A stretch of DNA of 6,897 nucleotides, taken from contig JAHYYI010000053.1 in the NCBI GenBank assembly GCA_019425045.1, forward strand, positions 1 to 6,897, written 5' to 3'. The notes beneath the pieces are model-generated. The model was not told the origin of the DNA. It did not search any database and worked only from the letters and a program-made list of their open reading frames with translations. The number at the start of each line of letters is the position of its first letter. The first letter of the stretch is position 1. This document shows, one piece after another, positions 1 through 5,335 of this stretch. A program made the translations under genes and the position numbers. Source of the DNA: Collinsella sp. GTDB taxonomy: Bacteria > Actinomycetota > Coriobacteriia > Coriobacteriales > Coriobacteriaceae.

Positions 1-63
1 GTTCCTCGAGATCTTCTCAAAGAACGGTTGATGCTTTTCGAGCATCTTTACGATGGCGTCCAT
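1..63 (-). CDS. PTS EIIC, lactose/cellobiose family, N-terminal fragment cut by the window edge
   Basis: Only the first 21 codons are present, reading leftward from an ATG at 63-61; the rest lies outside the window. The peptide begins MDAIVKMLEKHQPFFEKISR. It parallels the start of the lacE product further right in this window (MEQLIAIIEKGQPFFNAIAR) and the known N-terminus of lactococcal LacE (a short helix followed by PFFEKISRN). This is the cytoplasmic entry helix of lactose-family EIIC sugar channels, so a second PTS transporter starts here. A good Shine-Dalgarno sequence, AAAGGAG (complement of 68-74), lies 4 nt before the ATG. The gene is divergent from the LacI-family regulator at 339-1349, which probably controls it. 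Whether an EIIB domain is fused, and which sugar is carried, cannot be seen. Confidence 0.8.
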   Translation of the reverse strand, partial: MDAIVKMLEKHQPFFEKISRN

Positions 64-140
64 AGAGCTCCTTTGCTACTTAATGCGCGACGCATGTGGA
101 TGGAACTGGTCGTCGATGGATGGTCAGGACTGCCCGGAAA

Positions 141-159
141 CCTTCCTGCTTAAGGAAGG
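141..159 (-). other. Small hairpin in the leader of the left EIIC gene
   Basis: CCTTCCT (141-147) and AGGAAGG (153-159) form a perfect 7-bp stem with a 5-nt loop. On the minus strand it lies downstream of the palindromic operator and about 80 nt before the EIIC start codon, so it would be in the 5' leader. Only three U residues follow the stem, so it is not a convincing terminator. It could be a leader stabiliser or chance. Confidence 0.35.
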
Positions 160-164
160 CATTG

Positions 165-188
165 CGAAATGACAACGTTGTCATTTCG
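165..188. promoter_or_regulatory. LacI-type operator: 24-bp perfect palindrome
   Basis: The half-site CGAAATGACAAC is followed by its exact reverse complement, giving 24 bp of perfect dyad symmetry centred between 176 and 177. The core AACGTT with a central CpG is typical of LacI-family operators, where the hinge leucine inserts at the central step. It lies between the left EIIC gene and the regulator at 339-1349. Relative to the predicted EIIC promoter it sits just downstream of the expected transcription start, a repressing position. The likely binder is the adjacent regulator. Confidence 0.8.
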
Positions 189-190
189 TT

Positions 191-208
191 AATGACAACG
201 TAAGACAT
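191..208. promoter_or_regulatory. Second, half-conserved LacI-type operator
   Basis: The 11-mer AATGACAACGT at 168-178 is repeated exactly at 191-201, 23 bp away (about two helical turns). The right half, GTAAGACAT, departs from the perfect GTTGTCATT, so only the left half-site is strong. It overlaps the predicted -10 of the minus-strand EIIC promoter. It could be an auxiliary site that binds cooperatively with the palindrome at 165-188. Confidence 0.5.
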
Positions 209-225
209 TTTTGGAAGAGCAACAA
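197..225 (-). promoter_or_regulatory. Predicted promoter for the left EIIC gene
   Basis: Read on the minus strand, TTGTTG (225-220) and TACGTT (202-197) are separated by 17 bp. The -35 begins with the conserved TTG; the -10 is weak (3 of 6). Its support comes mainly from context: the half-operator covers the -10, the perfect palindrome lies just after the expected start, and the ACCGTTCAC element lies 10 bp upstream of the -35, as at the lacF promoter. Confidence 0.35.
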
Positions 226-234
226 GGATTTACG

Positions 235-244
235 GGTGAACGGT
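235..244 (-). promoter_or_regulatory. ACCGTTCACC element, copy 1
   Basis: On the minus strand this reads ACCGTTCACC. The same 10-mer occurs in the other divergent region (5214-5223), and ACCGTTCAC occurs upstream of lacF (6401-6409). Here it lies 10 bp upstream of a TTGTTG hexamer facing the left EIIC gene. A binding site for an activator or other shared regulator of the PTS genes is inferred. Confidence 0.45.
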
Positions 245-269
245 CGATATTGTCCGATAAACGGCTGAT

Positions 270-296
270 TTGTCAGTCGGGCAGGTAGTGTATGCT
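270..296 (+). promoter_or_regulatory. Predicted promoter for the first LacI-family regulator
   Basis: TTGTCA (270-275) resembles a -35 and TATGCT (291-296) a -10, with a short 15-bp spacer. The start of transcription would be near 303, giving a leader of about 36 nt. The match is moderate. A TTG in frame with the regulator at 270 is better explained as part of this promoter than as a start codon. Confidence 0.4.
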
Positions 297-338
297 AGAA
301 CGCAAAAAACAAGCGATGTAAAACCGACTGGAGAAGTA

Positions 339-1349
339 GTGGCAACGATGGACAAGAAAAATGTCTCAATGAATGATGTGGCAGTTGCCGCGGGCGTTTC
401 TCTCAAGACGGTGTCGCGCGTGATCAACGAGCCCGATAGCGTGCGAGAGTCGACACGCGATAAGGTCCATTCGGCAATGGAGGCGCTCGGGTTTCGAGCC
501 AACTTTGCCGCGCGTTCACTCAAGTTGGGCCGTTACGGGTGCATCGGCGTGGTGATGTTCCACTTGTCGGGCGGCGCCGTGGACATGATTGACGGTATCG
601 CCGATGCCGCCGAAGAGCGAGGCTTTGCTCTCACGGTGATCAAAAAGCGGGCGGGGGAGAAGATGACCCTTGCCGAAGCGGCGCATAGGATGTCGCAGCT
701 TCCCGTCGACGGCATGATTTTCAACCTGCGCCAGATGGTCGATGACTTTGATACCTTTGAGGCGCCGAAAGACCTCAAGACGGTGATTATCACACCGATG
801 GAGCATCCTACCTGCTCCACCGTCAGTGACGATCAAGAGGGCGGCGCGCGCATGGCGTGTGAGTACTTCTTGAATCACGGGCACAAGAACGTGTACTTCG
901 TCTCTGGTAAGAAAGAATCGCTGTCGAGCCAGTGTCGTATGAAAGGTTGGCGTGCGGCACTCGAGGCGCGTGGCATTGAGCCGCCCGAGCCTCTGCAAGG
1001 CGATTGGAATGCGGATAGTGGCTATGCCGCGGGCCTTGTGCTTGCCGATAAACCCGATTGCACGGCGGTCCTCGCTGCTAACGACTGCATGGCAAACGGC
1101 GTGATGATGGCTCTACGTGACAAAGGGCTCAGTGTGCCCGAAGACGTGTCCGTGATCGGCTTCGACGATGAGCTCTACAAGACGATTCCCAACTCGATTC
1201 TGACGTCGGTGAAGTTTCGCCACCGCGAGCTGGGCATCCGTGCGCTTAATGAGGTCGTCGCAGGTCTGGAAGCCCCGAGCTCCAGAAGCCGTACACTCGT
1301 CTCGGGCGTGTTGGTCGAGCGTGCGAGCGTGCGGGATTTGCGGGCGTAG
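339..1349 (+). CDS. LacI-family transcriptional regulator (regulator 1)
   Basis: The product is a sugar-responsive DNA-binding repressor of about 336 residues, normal for LacI proteins. The N-terminal helix-turn-helix (about residues 10-30) contains AAGVSLKTVSRVIN, and the hinge is FAARSL with the intercalating leucine near residue 61. A periplasmic-binding-protein-like effector domain follows, with the family signatures ANDCMANG and VPEDVSVIGFDDE. I chose GTG at 339 because GGAG (330-333) lies 5 nt before it and the resulting N-terminus (MATMDKKNVS) parallels the paralogue at 5336-6340 (MAAVKKSVSV). ATG at 348 (333 aa) is the alternative, but is 14 nt from GGAG. The gene is divergent from the left EIIC gene and separated from it by a perfect palindrome, so repression of that gene and of itself is inferred. 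The effector is unknown; the pocket half resembles that of the paralogue, so a related sugar phosphate or beta-galactoside is plausible. Confidence 0.93.
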   Translation: MATMDKKNVSMNDVAVAAGVSLKTVSRVINEPDSVRESTRDKVHSAMEALGFRANFAARSLKLGRYGCIGVVMFHLSGGAVDMIDGIADAAEERGFALTVIKKRAGEKMTLAEAAHRMSQLPVDGMIFNLRQMVDDFDTFEAPKDLKTVIITPMEHPTCSTVSDDQEGGARMACEYFLNHGHKNVYFVSGKKESLSSQCRMKGWRAALEARGIEPPEPLQGDWNADSGYAAGLVLADKPDCTAVLAANDCMANGVMMALRDKGLSVPEDVSVIGFDDELYKTIPNSILTSVKFRHRELGIRALNEVVAGLEAPSSRSRTLVSGVLVERASVRDLRA

Positions 1350-1367
1350 GCGCGCTCGGCTCGTTCA

Positions 1368-1422
1368 TCTCAACCTGTAACAGTTAGGGCCGAAATACTC
1401 AGCTAGATGTTACAGATTGAGA
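1368..1422. repeat. 55-bp imperfect palindrome, copy 1 of 3
   Basis: The arms TCTCAACCTGTAACAGTTAG (1368-1387) and CTAGATGTTACAGATTGAGA (1403-1422) pair at 17 of 20 positions, plus one G:T wobble, around a 15-nt loop. The element begins 18 bp after the stop codon of regulator 1. No U-tract follows on either strand, so it is not a standard intrinsic terminator. Its loop resembles those of the other two copies, so the whole 55 bp is the repeated unit. Confidence 0.8.
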
Positions 1423-1447
1423 TTGAGAGGATTGTCCTGTGCGTTTA

Positions 1448-1502
1448 TCTCAATCTGTAACAACTAGACGTCCAAAACCGGTTCTAGTGTTACAGATTTA
1501 GA
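1448..1502. repeat. 55-bp imperfect palindrome, copy 2 of 3
   Basis: The arms TCTCAATCTGTAACAACTAG (1448-1467) and CTAGTGTTACAGATTTAGA (1484-1502) pair except for one mismatch and one bulged base. The loop is 16 nt and contains CCAAAA. It starts exactly 80 bp after copy 1, and the 25-bp spacer between them is unrelated to the next spacer. Confidence 0.8.
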
Positions 1503-1528
1503 CAATTCGGCGCGGCCTCCCCGGTCTG

Positions 1529-1583
1529 TCTTGATTTGTAACAGCTAGGGACCAAAAACTCGGTTAGATGTTACAGATTGAGA
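1529..1583. repeat. 55-bp imperfect palindrome, copy 3 of 3
   Basis: Left arm TCTTGATTTGTAACAGCTAG (1529-1548, first 19-20 positions) pairs with TTAGATGTTACAGATTGAGA (1564-1583) almost throughout if G:U pairs are allowed. The only true mismatch is G against A, at the same place as in copy 1. Over 41 aligned bases it matches copy 1 at 35 with no gap. It starts 81 bp after copy 2. Confidence 0.8.
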
Positions 1584-1606
1584 CAAACGTGCGGTACGGT
1601 CTGCCC

Positions 1607-1651
1607 AAAAAAGGCCGGGGGCGGCGCGCCGTGTGACGTGTCGCCCCCGGC
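1607..1651 (-). terminator. Intrinsic terminator of the lacE-lacG operon
   Basis: On the minus strand, GCCGGGGGCG (1651-1642) pairs perfectly with CGCCCCCGGC (1623-1614) across an 18-nt loop, followed by C and six U residues (complement of 1612-1607). It starts 46 bp after the lacG stop codon. The A-run is on the wrong side for plus-strand termination, so it serves lacG. Confidence 0.88.
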
Positions 1652-1696
1652 TGAGAAATGGGGACAGGTTGTGTGAGCGGGCAACCCCGCCAGTCG

Positions 1697-3136
1697 CTAG
1701 TCCAGACGACGGGTCTGCGCCACGTGCTTATACCAGTAGGCGCTTGCCTTGGGCGTGCGCTTCTGGGTCTCAAAGTCAACGTAGAAGAAGCCATAGCGCT
1801 TGTTGTAGCCATTGGTCCAGGAGAACTGATCCTGCAGGCTCCACAGGAAGTAACCGCCCACGTTGACACCCACCTCCATGGCCTTGAGCAGCCAGCGCAG
1901 GTGCTGCTCGATGTAGTCGATGCGCGGCTGGTCGTCCACAAAGCCGTCTTTGTAGGGATCCTTGTAGCCCATGCCGTTTTCTGTAATGAAGATCTGCTTA
2001 TAGTTGGGGTAGCGCTGCTTAATGTAGACGAGCAGATCGAACAGGCCCTCGGGATAGATGATCCAGTCCCAGTCGGTGGTGGGGATGCCAGGCTTGTTCA
2101 CATGCTCGCCAATACCCTTAACGCGCCAGCGGCCGGTGCCCTTCTCGCCCGTACCGTTGTGGTGCAGGTCGTTCTCGCCATCGTAAGCCTTCAAAAAACG
2201 GCACTGATAGTTGTTAACGCCCAGGTAGTCGTTGTAGAGCGCGGCCTCGCGCATAATTTCGAGGTCCTCGTCCAGAATCTCGATGGTGCCGCCCGAGACG
2301 GCAGCCAGGCGGTTGGCGCACTCCAAGGTGTCAGGCGCGTAGTCGCCGCGGAAAGTGGCGTCGAGCAAGAACTGGTTCTGCAACACGTGCTCGTTATTAG
2401 CGGCTTTGATGTCGGCGGGGTCGTTCTCGTTGAGCGGGTACTTAAACTCCAACGACTGGATGACGCCGATCTTGCCCTTAAAACCGCCATTGTGGAAGGC
2501 CAGCACGGCCTTGGCGTGGGCGAGCATCATGTTGTGCTCGCACTGGAAGGCTTCGGCCAGATGCGCCTTGACGCCGCCGGGGAAGGTGCCCTCGATGTAG
2601 GTGTTGGAGGCGTCCGCCCAGATCTCGTTAAAGGTGAACCAATAGGTCACCTGGTCGGCGTACTCCTTAAAGCAGAAGGTGGCAAAGTCCACAAAGGCGT
2701 CGATGGTCTCGCGGTTGAGGAAGTCGCCCTTCTCAAAGAGGGGCAGCGGCGTGTCAAAGTGATGCAGCGTGACGAACGGTTCAACATGGTGCTTATGGCA
2801 TTCGGCGAAGAGGTCGTGGTAGAACTGGACGCCCTCGGGGTTGATCTCGCCGGTGCCGTTGGGGAAGATGCGGCTCCAGGCGATGGAGAGGCGGATGCCG
2901 TTGATGCCAAACTCCTCGCACAGTTCCAGGTCGACGGGGTACTGGTTGTAGAAGTCCGAAGCGGGATCGGGGGAAAAGCGCCCCTGGGCCTCCAGGAAGT
3001 CGTCCCAGGCAACCTTGCCCTTACCGTGAGTGCGGGTCTCGCCCTCTACCTGGTAGGCAGCAGTGGCGCCGCCAAAGACAAAGTCCTCGGGAAACTGCGC
3101 AGGCGGGTTAGTGACGCTAGCAGGGTTAACGGACAT
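1697..3136 (-). CDS. lacG: 6-phospho-beta-galactosidase, glycoside hydrolase family 1
   Basis: This cytoplasmic enzyme hydrolyses lactose 6-phosphate, the product of the lactose PTS, to galactose 6-phosphate and glucose. At 479 residues it has full GH1 length (lactococcal LacG is about 468). The acid/base is E171 in TFNE and the nucleophile is E386 in ITENG. The phosphate-binding set S439, K446 and Y448 sits in FSWTNGYNKRYG, each at a constant +11 from lactococcal S428, K435 and Y437. W440 after that serine is the LacG-type residue; 6-phospho-beta-glucosidases usually have a smaller residue there, and non-phospho beta-glucosidases have Glu in place of the serine. Runs such as PASDFY, HVEPFVTLHHFDTP and WDWIIYPEG are LacG-like. 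The start codon has only a weak GGA before it. It follows lacE by 66 bp and ends before a strong terminator. Some 6-phospho-beta-glucosidase activity cannot be excluded. Confidence 0.92.
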   Translation of the reverse strand: MSVNPASVTNPPAQFPEDFVFGGATAAYQVEGETRTHGKGKVAWDDFLEAQGRFSPDPASDFYNQYPVDLELCEEFGINGIRLSIAWSRIFPNGTGEINPEGVQFYHDLFAECHKHHVEPFVTLHHFDTPLPLFEKGDFLNRETIDAFVDFATFCFKEYADQVTYWFTFNEIWADASNTYIEGTFPGGVKAHLAEAFQCEHNMMLAHAKAVLAFHNGGFKGKIGVIQSLEFKYPLNENDPADIKAANNEHVLQNQFLLDATFRGDYAPDTLECANRLAAVSGGTIEILDEDLEIMREAALYNDYLGVNNYQCRFLKAYDGENDLHHNGTGEKGTGRWRVKGIGEHVNKPGIPTTDWDWIIYPEGLFDLLVYIKQRYPNYKQIFITENGMGYKDPYKDGFVDDQPRIDYIEQHLRWLLKAMEVGVNVGGYFLWSLQDQFSWTNGYNKRYGFFYVDFETQKRTPKASAYWYKHVAQTRRLD

Positions 3137-3159
3137 GATGATCCAATCGTCTAAATCGA

Positions 3160-3193
3160 AGGGCCAGCCGGTCTTGGATGGTCGGCTGGCCCT
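3160..3193 (-). other. Strong hairpin in the lacE-lacG intercistronic gap
   Basis: AGGGCCAGCCG (3160-3170) and CGGCTGGCCCT (3183-3193) form a perfect 11-bp GC-rich stem with a 12-nt loop. In the transcript it starts about 9 nt after the lacE stop and ends about 23 nt before the lacG start. The bases after it (TCGATTTAG) are only modestly U-rich. It could be a leaky terminator, or a 3'-end stabiliser left after cleavage, that sets lacE above lacG. Complete termination is unlikely unless lacG has its own promoter, which I do not see. Confidence 0.6.
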
Positions 3194-3202
3194 GAGCGTT
3201 AC

Positions 3203-4978
3203 TTACTTCGAGAGTTGCTCGCTTACGAAGGCGAGAGACTTGTCGCCGTTCTGGGAGAGCTCGATGTACTGCTTACCGCGGCAGGCGACGCACTTGTTGC
3301 CCACGCGCTCGCAGTCCTTCTGCAGGTCGGCCAGGTAGCTTGCGGCCTGCGGGGCCAGGACGACCAGGTCAAAGTCGGGGAGCATGTCAACGTGGTTGCC
3401 ATAGGCCTCGGCAGCGGTCTCGAGGTTAATACCGCGCTCCCTGGCAGCCTTGGCCAGCGCGTTGGCGAGCAGGCCCGAGGTACCGCCGCCCTGGCAGAGT
3501 ACGAGCACGCGCTTGCCGTTGAGGTCGCTGGCGGTCGCAGCCTCGGTGGCGGGCGCTGCGGAAGCGGCGGGGGCGTCGGCCTTCACGGCCTCGGCAGCAG
3601 CGCCGGCGGCAACGCTCTTGGCGTCAGCCTTGCCCTGGAAGGCGTCGTTGAGCTTGGCGGCCTTCTCAGCGTTCTTGGCGGCGAGCTCCTCCTGGGAGAT
3701 CTCGGCCTCCTCGGTGCACTTCTGGGCGTCATAGGCACGGAAGAACGGGTAGTACAGGGCAAAGTCGACGACCAGGATAAGGGCGAGCATCACAAAGGCG
3801 AGCGGCTGGAAGCCCAGGCCCATGATGGTGCCGATGGGGCCGGGGACGGTCCAGGGCAGGGTGTACATAAAGCCGTTCATGCCCAAGAAGTCGATAAAGA
3901 TCTTGAGGATCCAGATGTTGGCGATCGGGGCAAAGACAAACGGGACAAAGAAGACGGGGTTGAGCACGATGGGCGCGGCGAACAGCAGCGGCTCGTTAAC
4001 GGCAAAGCACACGGGAACGATGGCGGCCTTACCGACGGCGCGCATCTCCTGGGACTTGGCCAGGAAGCAGAACATAAAGACCAGGACAAGCGTGGCGCCG
4101 GTGCCGCCCATGCAGACGACGAAGTACTGGGCACCCTGGGTCAGGACAGCGGAAGCGTGCTGGCCGGCCTGGAACGCAGCCAGGTTGTCGGTCATGTTGG
4201 CAACGAGGGCGGCGGCGATGGCGGGCTCGACGATCGAGGGGCCGTGGACGCCCACGAACCAGAAGAGGCTCATGGCGCCGTAGATCACAGCAAGGCCGAT
4301 GTAGCCGTCGGCAGCGGTGAACAGGGGCTGGAACACCTGGATGACGCCCTGGGCAAAGCAGAAGCCAAAGGCAGCGCGGAAGACGATGTCAAAGACCCAA
4401 AAGACGGTGATGCAGACGGAGAAGGGGATGATGTCCTTAAAGGTCTGCGAGATGTTGGGCGGAACCTGCTCGGGCATCTTGACGGTGATGTTGCGCTTAA
4501 TGAAGAACTTGTAGATGATGCCGGTCACAAACGCAGCGATAAAGGCGGTCAGCAGGCCTTTGGAACCAAGGTAGGTGGTGTTGAAGCCGCTGGCAGCGTC
4601 CGTGGCGATCGTGTCGCTCGAAAGGAGCAAGAAGCCGATGATGGCCGCGCACATGCACGAGATGAAGTTGATCTGGTTGTTCTTGGGCAGATCGCGGTTC
4701 TGAGCGTCGGCGAAGTGCTTGGCTGTGGTGGCAGCGCAGGCGATGGCCAGGATACCCATGGAGTAGTTGTAGCACTTCCACAGGGCGTTGTTGATGTCAT
4801 CGGGCCAGTAGAAACCCCAGATGTTGGGGACCGAGGCTACCAGGCAGAAGATGGACGAGAAGATGATGATGGGGATGACGGAGATAAAGCCGTCGCGAAT
4901 CGCCTTGAGGTACTTGTTGCGGGCGATCGCGTTGAAAAAGGGCTGGCCCTTTTCGATGATGGCGATAAGTTGCTCCAT
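3203..4978 (-). CDS. lacE: PTS lactose-specific EIICB permease
   Basis: This membrane transporter takes up lactose or a related beta-galactoside and phosphorylates it at C6. It has 591 residues; lactococcal and staphylococcal LacE have about 570. EIIC spans about residues 1-410, with many hydrophobic segments, FVGVHGPSIVEP (H245) and AVNEP (E329); the equivalent His and Glu contact sugar in the ChbC structure. An Ala-rich, charged linker (about 420-487) joins it to EIIB (488-591), whose phosphocysteine is C495 in VLVLCQGGGTSG. Long stretches resemble lactococcal LacE (KAIRDGF, NRDLPKNNQINF, GLLTAFIAAFVT, VPPNISQTFKD). AGGAG (complement of 4985-4989) lies 6 nt before the ATG. lacG follows 66 bp downstream as one operon, and regulator 2 is divergent. 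EIIA is separate (lacF, 6555-6893). Confidence 0.95.
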   Translation of the reverse strand: MEQLIAIIEKGQPFFNAIARNKYLKAIRDGFISVIPIIIFSSIFCLVASVPNIWGFYWPDDINNALWKCYNYSMGILAIACAATTAKHFADAQNRDLPKNNQINFISCMCAAIIGFLLLSSDTIATDAASGFNTTYLGSKGLLTAFIAAFVTGIIYKFFIKRNITVKMPEQVPPNISQTFKDIIPFSVCITVFWVFDIVFRAAFGFCFAQGVIQVFQPLFTAADGYIGLAVIYGAMSLFWFVGVHGPSIVEPAIAAALVANMTDNLAAFQAGQHASAVLTQGAQYFVVCMGGTGATLVLVFMFCFLAKSQEMRAVGKAAIVPVCFAVNEPLLFAAPIVLNPVFFVPFVFAPIANIWILKIFIDFLGMNGFMYTLPWTVPGPIGTIMGLGFQPLAFVMLALILVVDFALYYPFFRAYDAQKCTEEAEISQEELAAKNAEKAAKLNDAFQGKADAKSVAAGAAAEAVKADAPAASAAPATEAATASDLNGKRVLVLCQGGGTSGLLANALAKAARERGINLETAAEAYGNHVDMLPDFDLVVLAPQAASYLADLQKDCERVGNKCVACRGKQYIELSQNGDKSLAFVSEQLSK

Positions 4979-5036
4979 GCAATGCTCCTAAGAGTCGGTG
5001 GGTTAACAACGATGGTAGCTTTTGGCGTTCGGTTGC

Positions 5037-5060
5037 CAAAATGTTGACGTTGCCATTTTG
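5037..5060. promoter_or_regulatory. LacI-type operator proximal to lacE
   Basis: CAAAATGTTGAC is followed by GTTGCCATTTTG. Nine of the 12 symmetric positions pair, with dyad centre between 5048 and 5049 and outer arms CAAAATG/CATTTTG. The inner 18 bp (5040-5057) match the reverse complement of the site at 5160-5177 at 17 of 18 bases. It lies about 60 bp upstream of the lacE start codon, fitting repression by the divergent regulator. Confidence 0.75.
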
Positions 5061-5071
5061 TGACACAAAAT
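5055..5071. repeat. 17-bp perfect palindrome overlapping the lacE-proximal operator
   Basis: ATTTTGTG (5055-5062) and CACAAAAT (5064-5071) are exact reverse complements around a single central A. Its left arm is also the right arm of the operator at 5037-5060, so the two palindromes compete for the same bases. TTGTG/CACAA arms occur in several repressor sites (Rex and CRP/FNR types), but the one-base centre fits neither consensus well. Confidence 0.5.
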
Positions 5072-5076
5072 AAGAC

Positions 5077-5107
5077 GCGAACCGATGGTCCCTGTGCCTG
5101 CGAACCG
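5077..5107. repeat. Direct repeat of GCGAACCG, 23 bp apart
   Basis: GCGAACCG occurs at 5077-5084 and 5100-5107, both followed by a base and then G or C-rich sequence. The 23-bp period equals about two helical turns. It lies between the two operators. The motif is somewhat like GTGAACGGT but differs at two positions, so I do not count it as the same element. It could be chance. Confidence 0.25.
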
Positions 5108-5159
5108 TCGATTCCTTGCGCGTAAACGTTTGAGCCGCCCGGTGGCTCTGTGTTTGCAC

Positions 5160-5177
5160 AATGGCAACGTTAACATT
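5160..5177. promoter_or_regulatory. LacI-type operator, distal from lacE
   Basis: AATGGCAACGTTAACATT has its dyad centre between 5168 and 5169, with 7 of 9 pairs symmetric. It is nearly the same sequence as the lacE-proximal operator in inverted orientation (17 of 18 bases). The centres are 120 bp apart, which would allow looping by a tetrameric or bridged repressor. It lies 158 bp before the start of regulator 2. Confidence 0.7.
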
Positions 5178-5213
5178 TGGGCGACAAAAGCCGTTCGGGG
5201 AAGCAAAAATGTC

Positions 5214-5223
5214 GGTGAACGGT
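5214..5223 (-). promoter_or_regulatory. ACCGTTCACC element, copy 2
   Basis: Read on the minus strand this is the same 10-mer as at 235-244, oriented toward lacE. A TTGCTT hexamer (5206-5201) begins 8 bp after ACCGTTCAC. No good -10 is seen at 16-18 bp from that hexamer, so a lacE promoter here is suggested only by analogy with the other copies. Confidence 0.45.
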
Positions 5224-5263
5224 AGGTTTTGGGTGGTGAGCGTATGGTGGGGGAGGCGTTGGA

Positions 5264-5269
5264 TATACT
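5264..5269 (+). promoter_or_regulatory. Predicted -10 box for the second LacI-family regulator
   Basis: TATACT matches five of six positions of the consensus -10. No convincing -35 lies 16-18 bp upstream. A transcript starting near 5276 would have a leader of about 60 nt before the ATG at 5336. Confidence 0.4.
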
Positions 5270-5335
5270 TGAAGACGTTTCATTTGACTGCGCAGGATGC
5301 CACTAATGGCATCGTTGACATAGAAAGATCGACCT

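Noticed and set aside
270..338. N-terminal extension of regulator 1 from a TTG at 270
   Set aside because: The extension has no counterpart in the paralogue or in LacI proteins, has no ribosome-binding site, and covers the predicted promoter.
1368..1583. CRISPR array
   Set aside because: Only three units; the repeats are 55 bp, diverged and strongly palindromic across their full length, and no cas gene is in the window.
1368..1583. Standard intrinsic terminators of regulator 1
   Set aside because: None of the three stems is GC-rich or followed by a U-tract on either strand. A role in 3'-end formation remains possible, but not by this signature.
1448..1583. BirA-type operator (TTGTAAAC...GTTTACAA)
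   Set aside because: TGTAACA and TGTTACA arms look similar, but the separation is too large, the arms extend much further, and the location between convergent gene ends does not suit an operator.
1658..3154. Long plus-strand open frame opposite lacG
   Set aside because: It runs antisense to a full-length GH1 enzyme with all catalytic residues. The translation is a Val/Leu/Gly-rich composition with no domain, the usual effect of GC-rich codon bias on the reverse strand.
3215..5047. Long plus-strand open frame opposite lacE
   Set aside because: The translation is very rich in Gly, Asp, Val and His with no recognisable fold, and it lies exactly opposite the EIICB gene. It is a shadow.
5270..5286. 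LacI-type operator at the start of the regulator 2 transcript (ACGTTTCATTTG)
   Set aside because: One half resembles an operator half-site with a base missing; the other half does not pair. Too weak to call.
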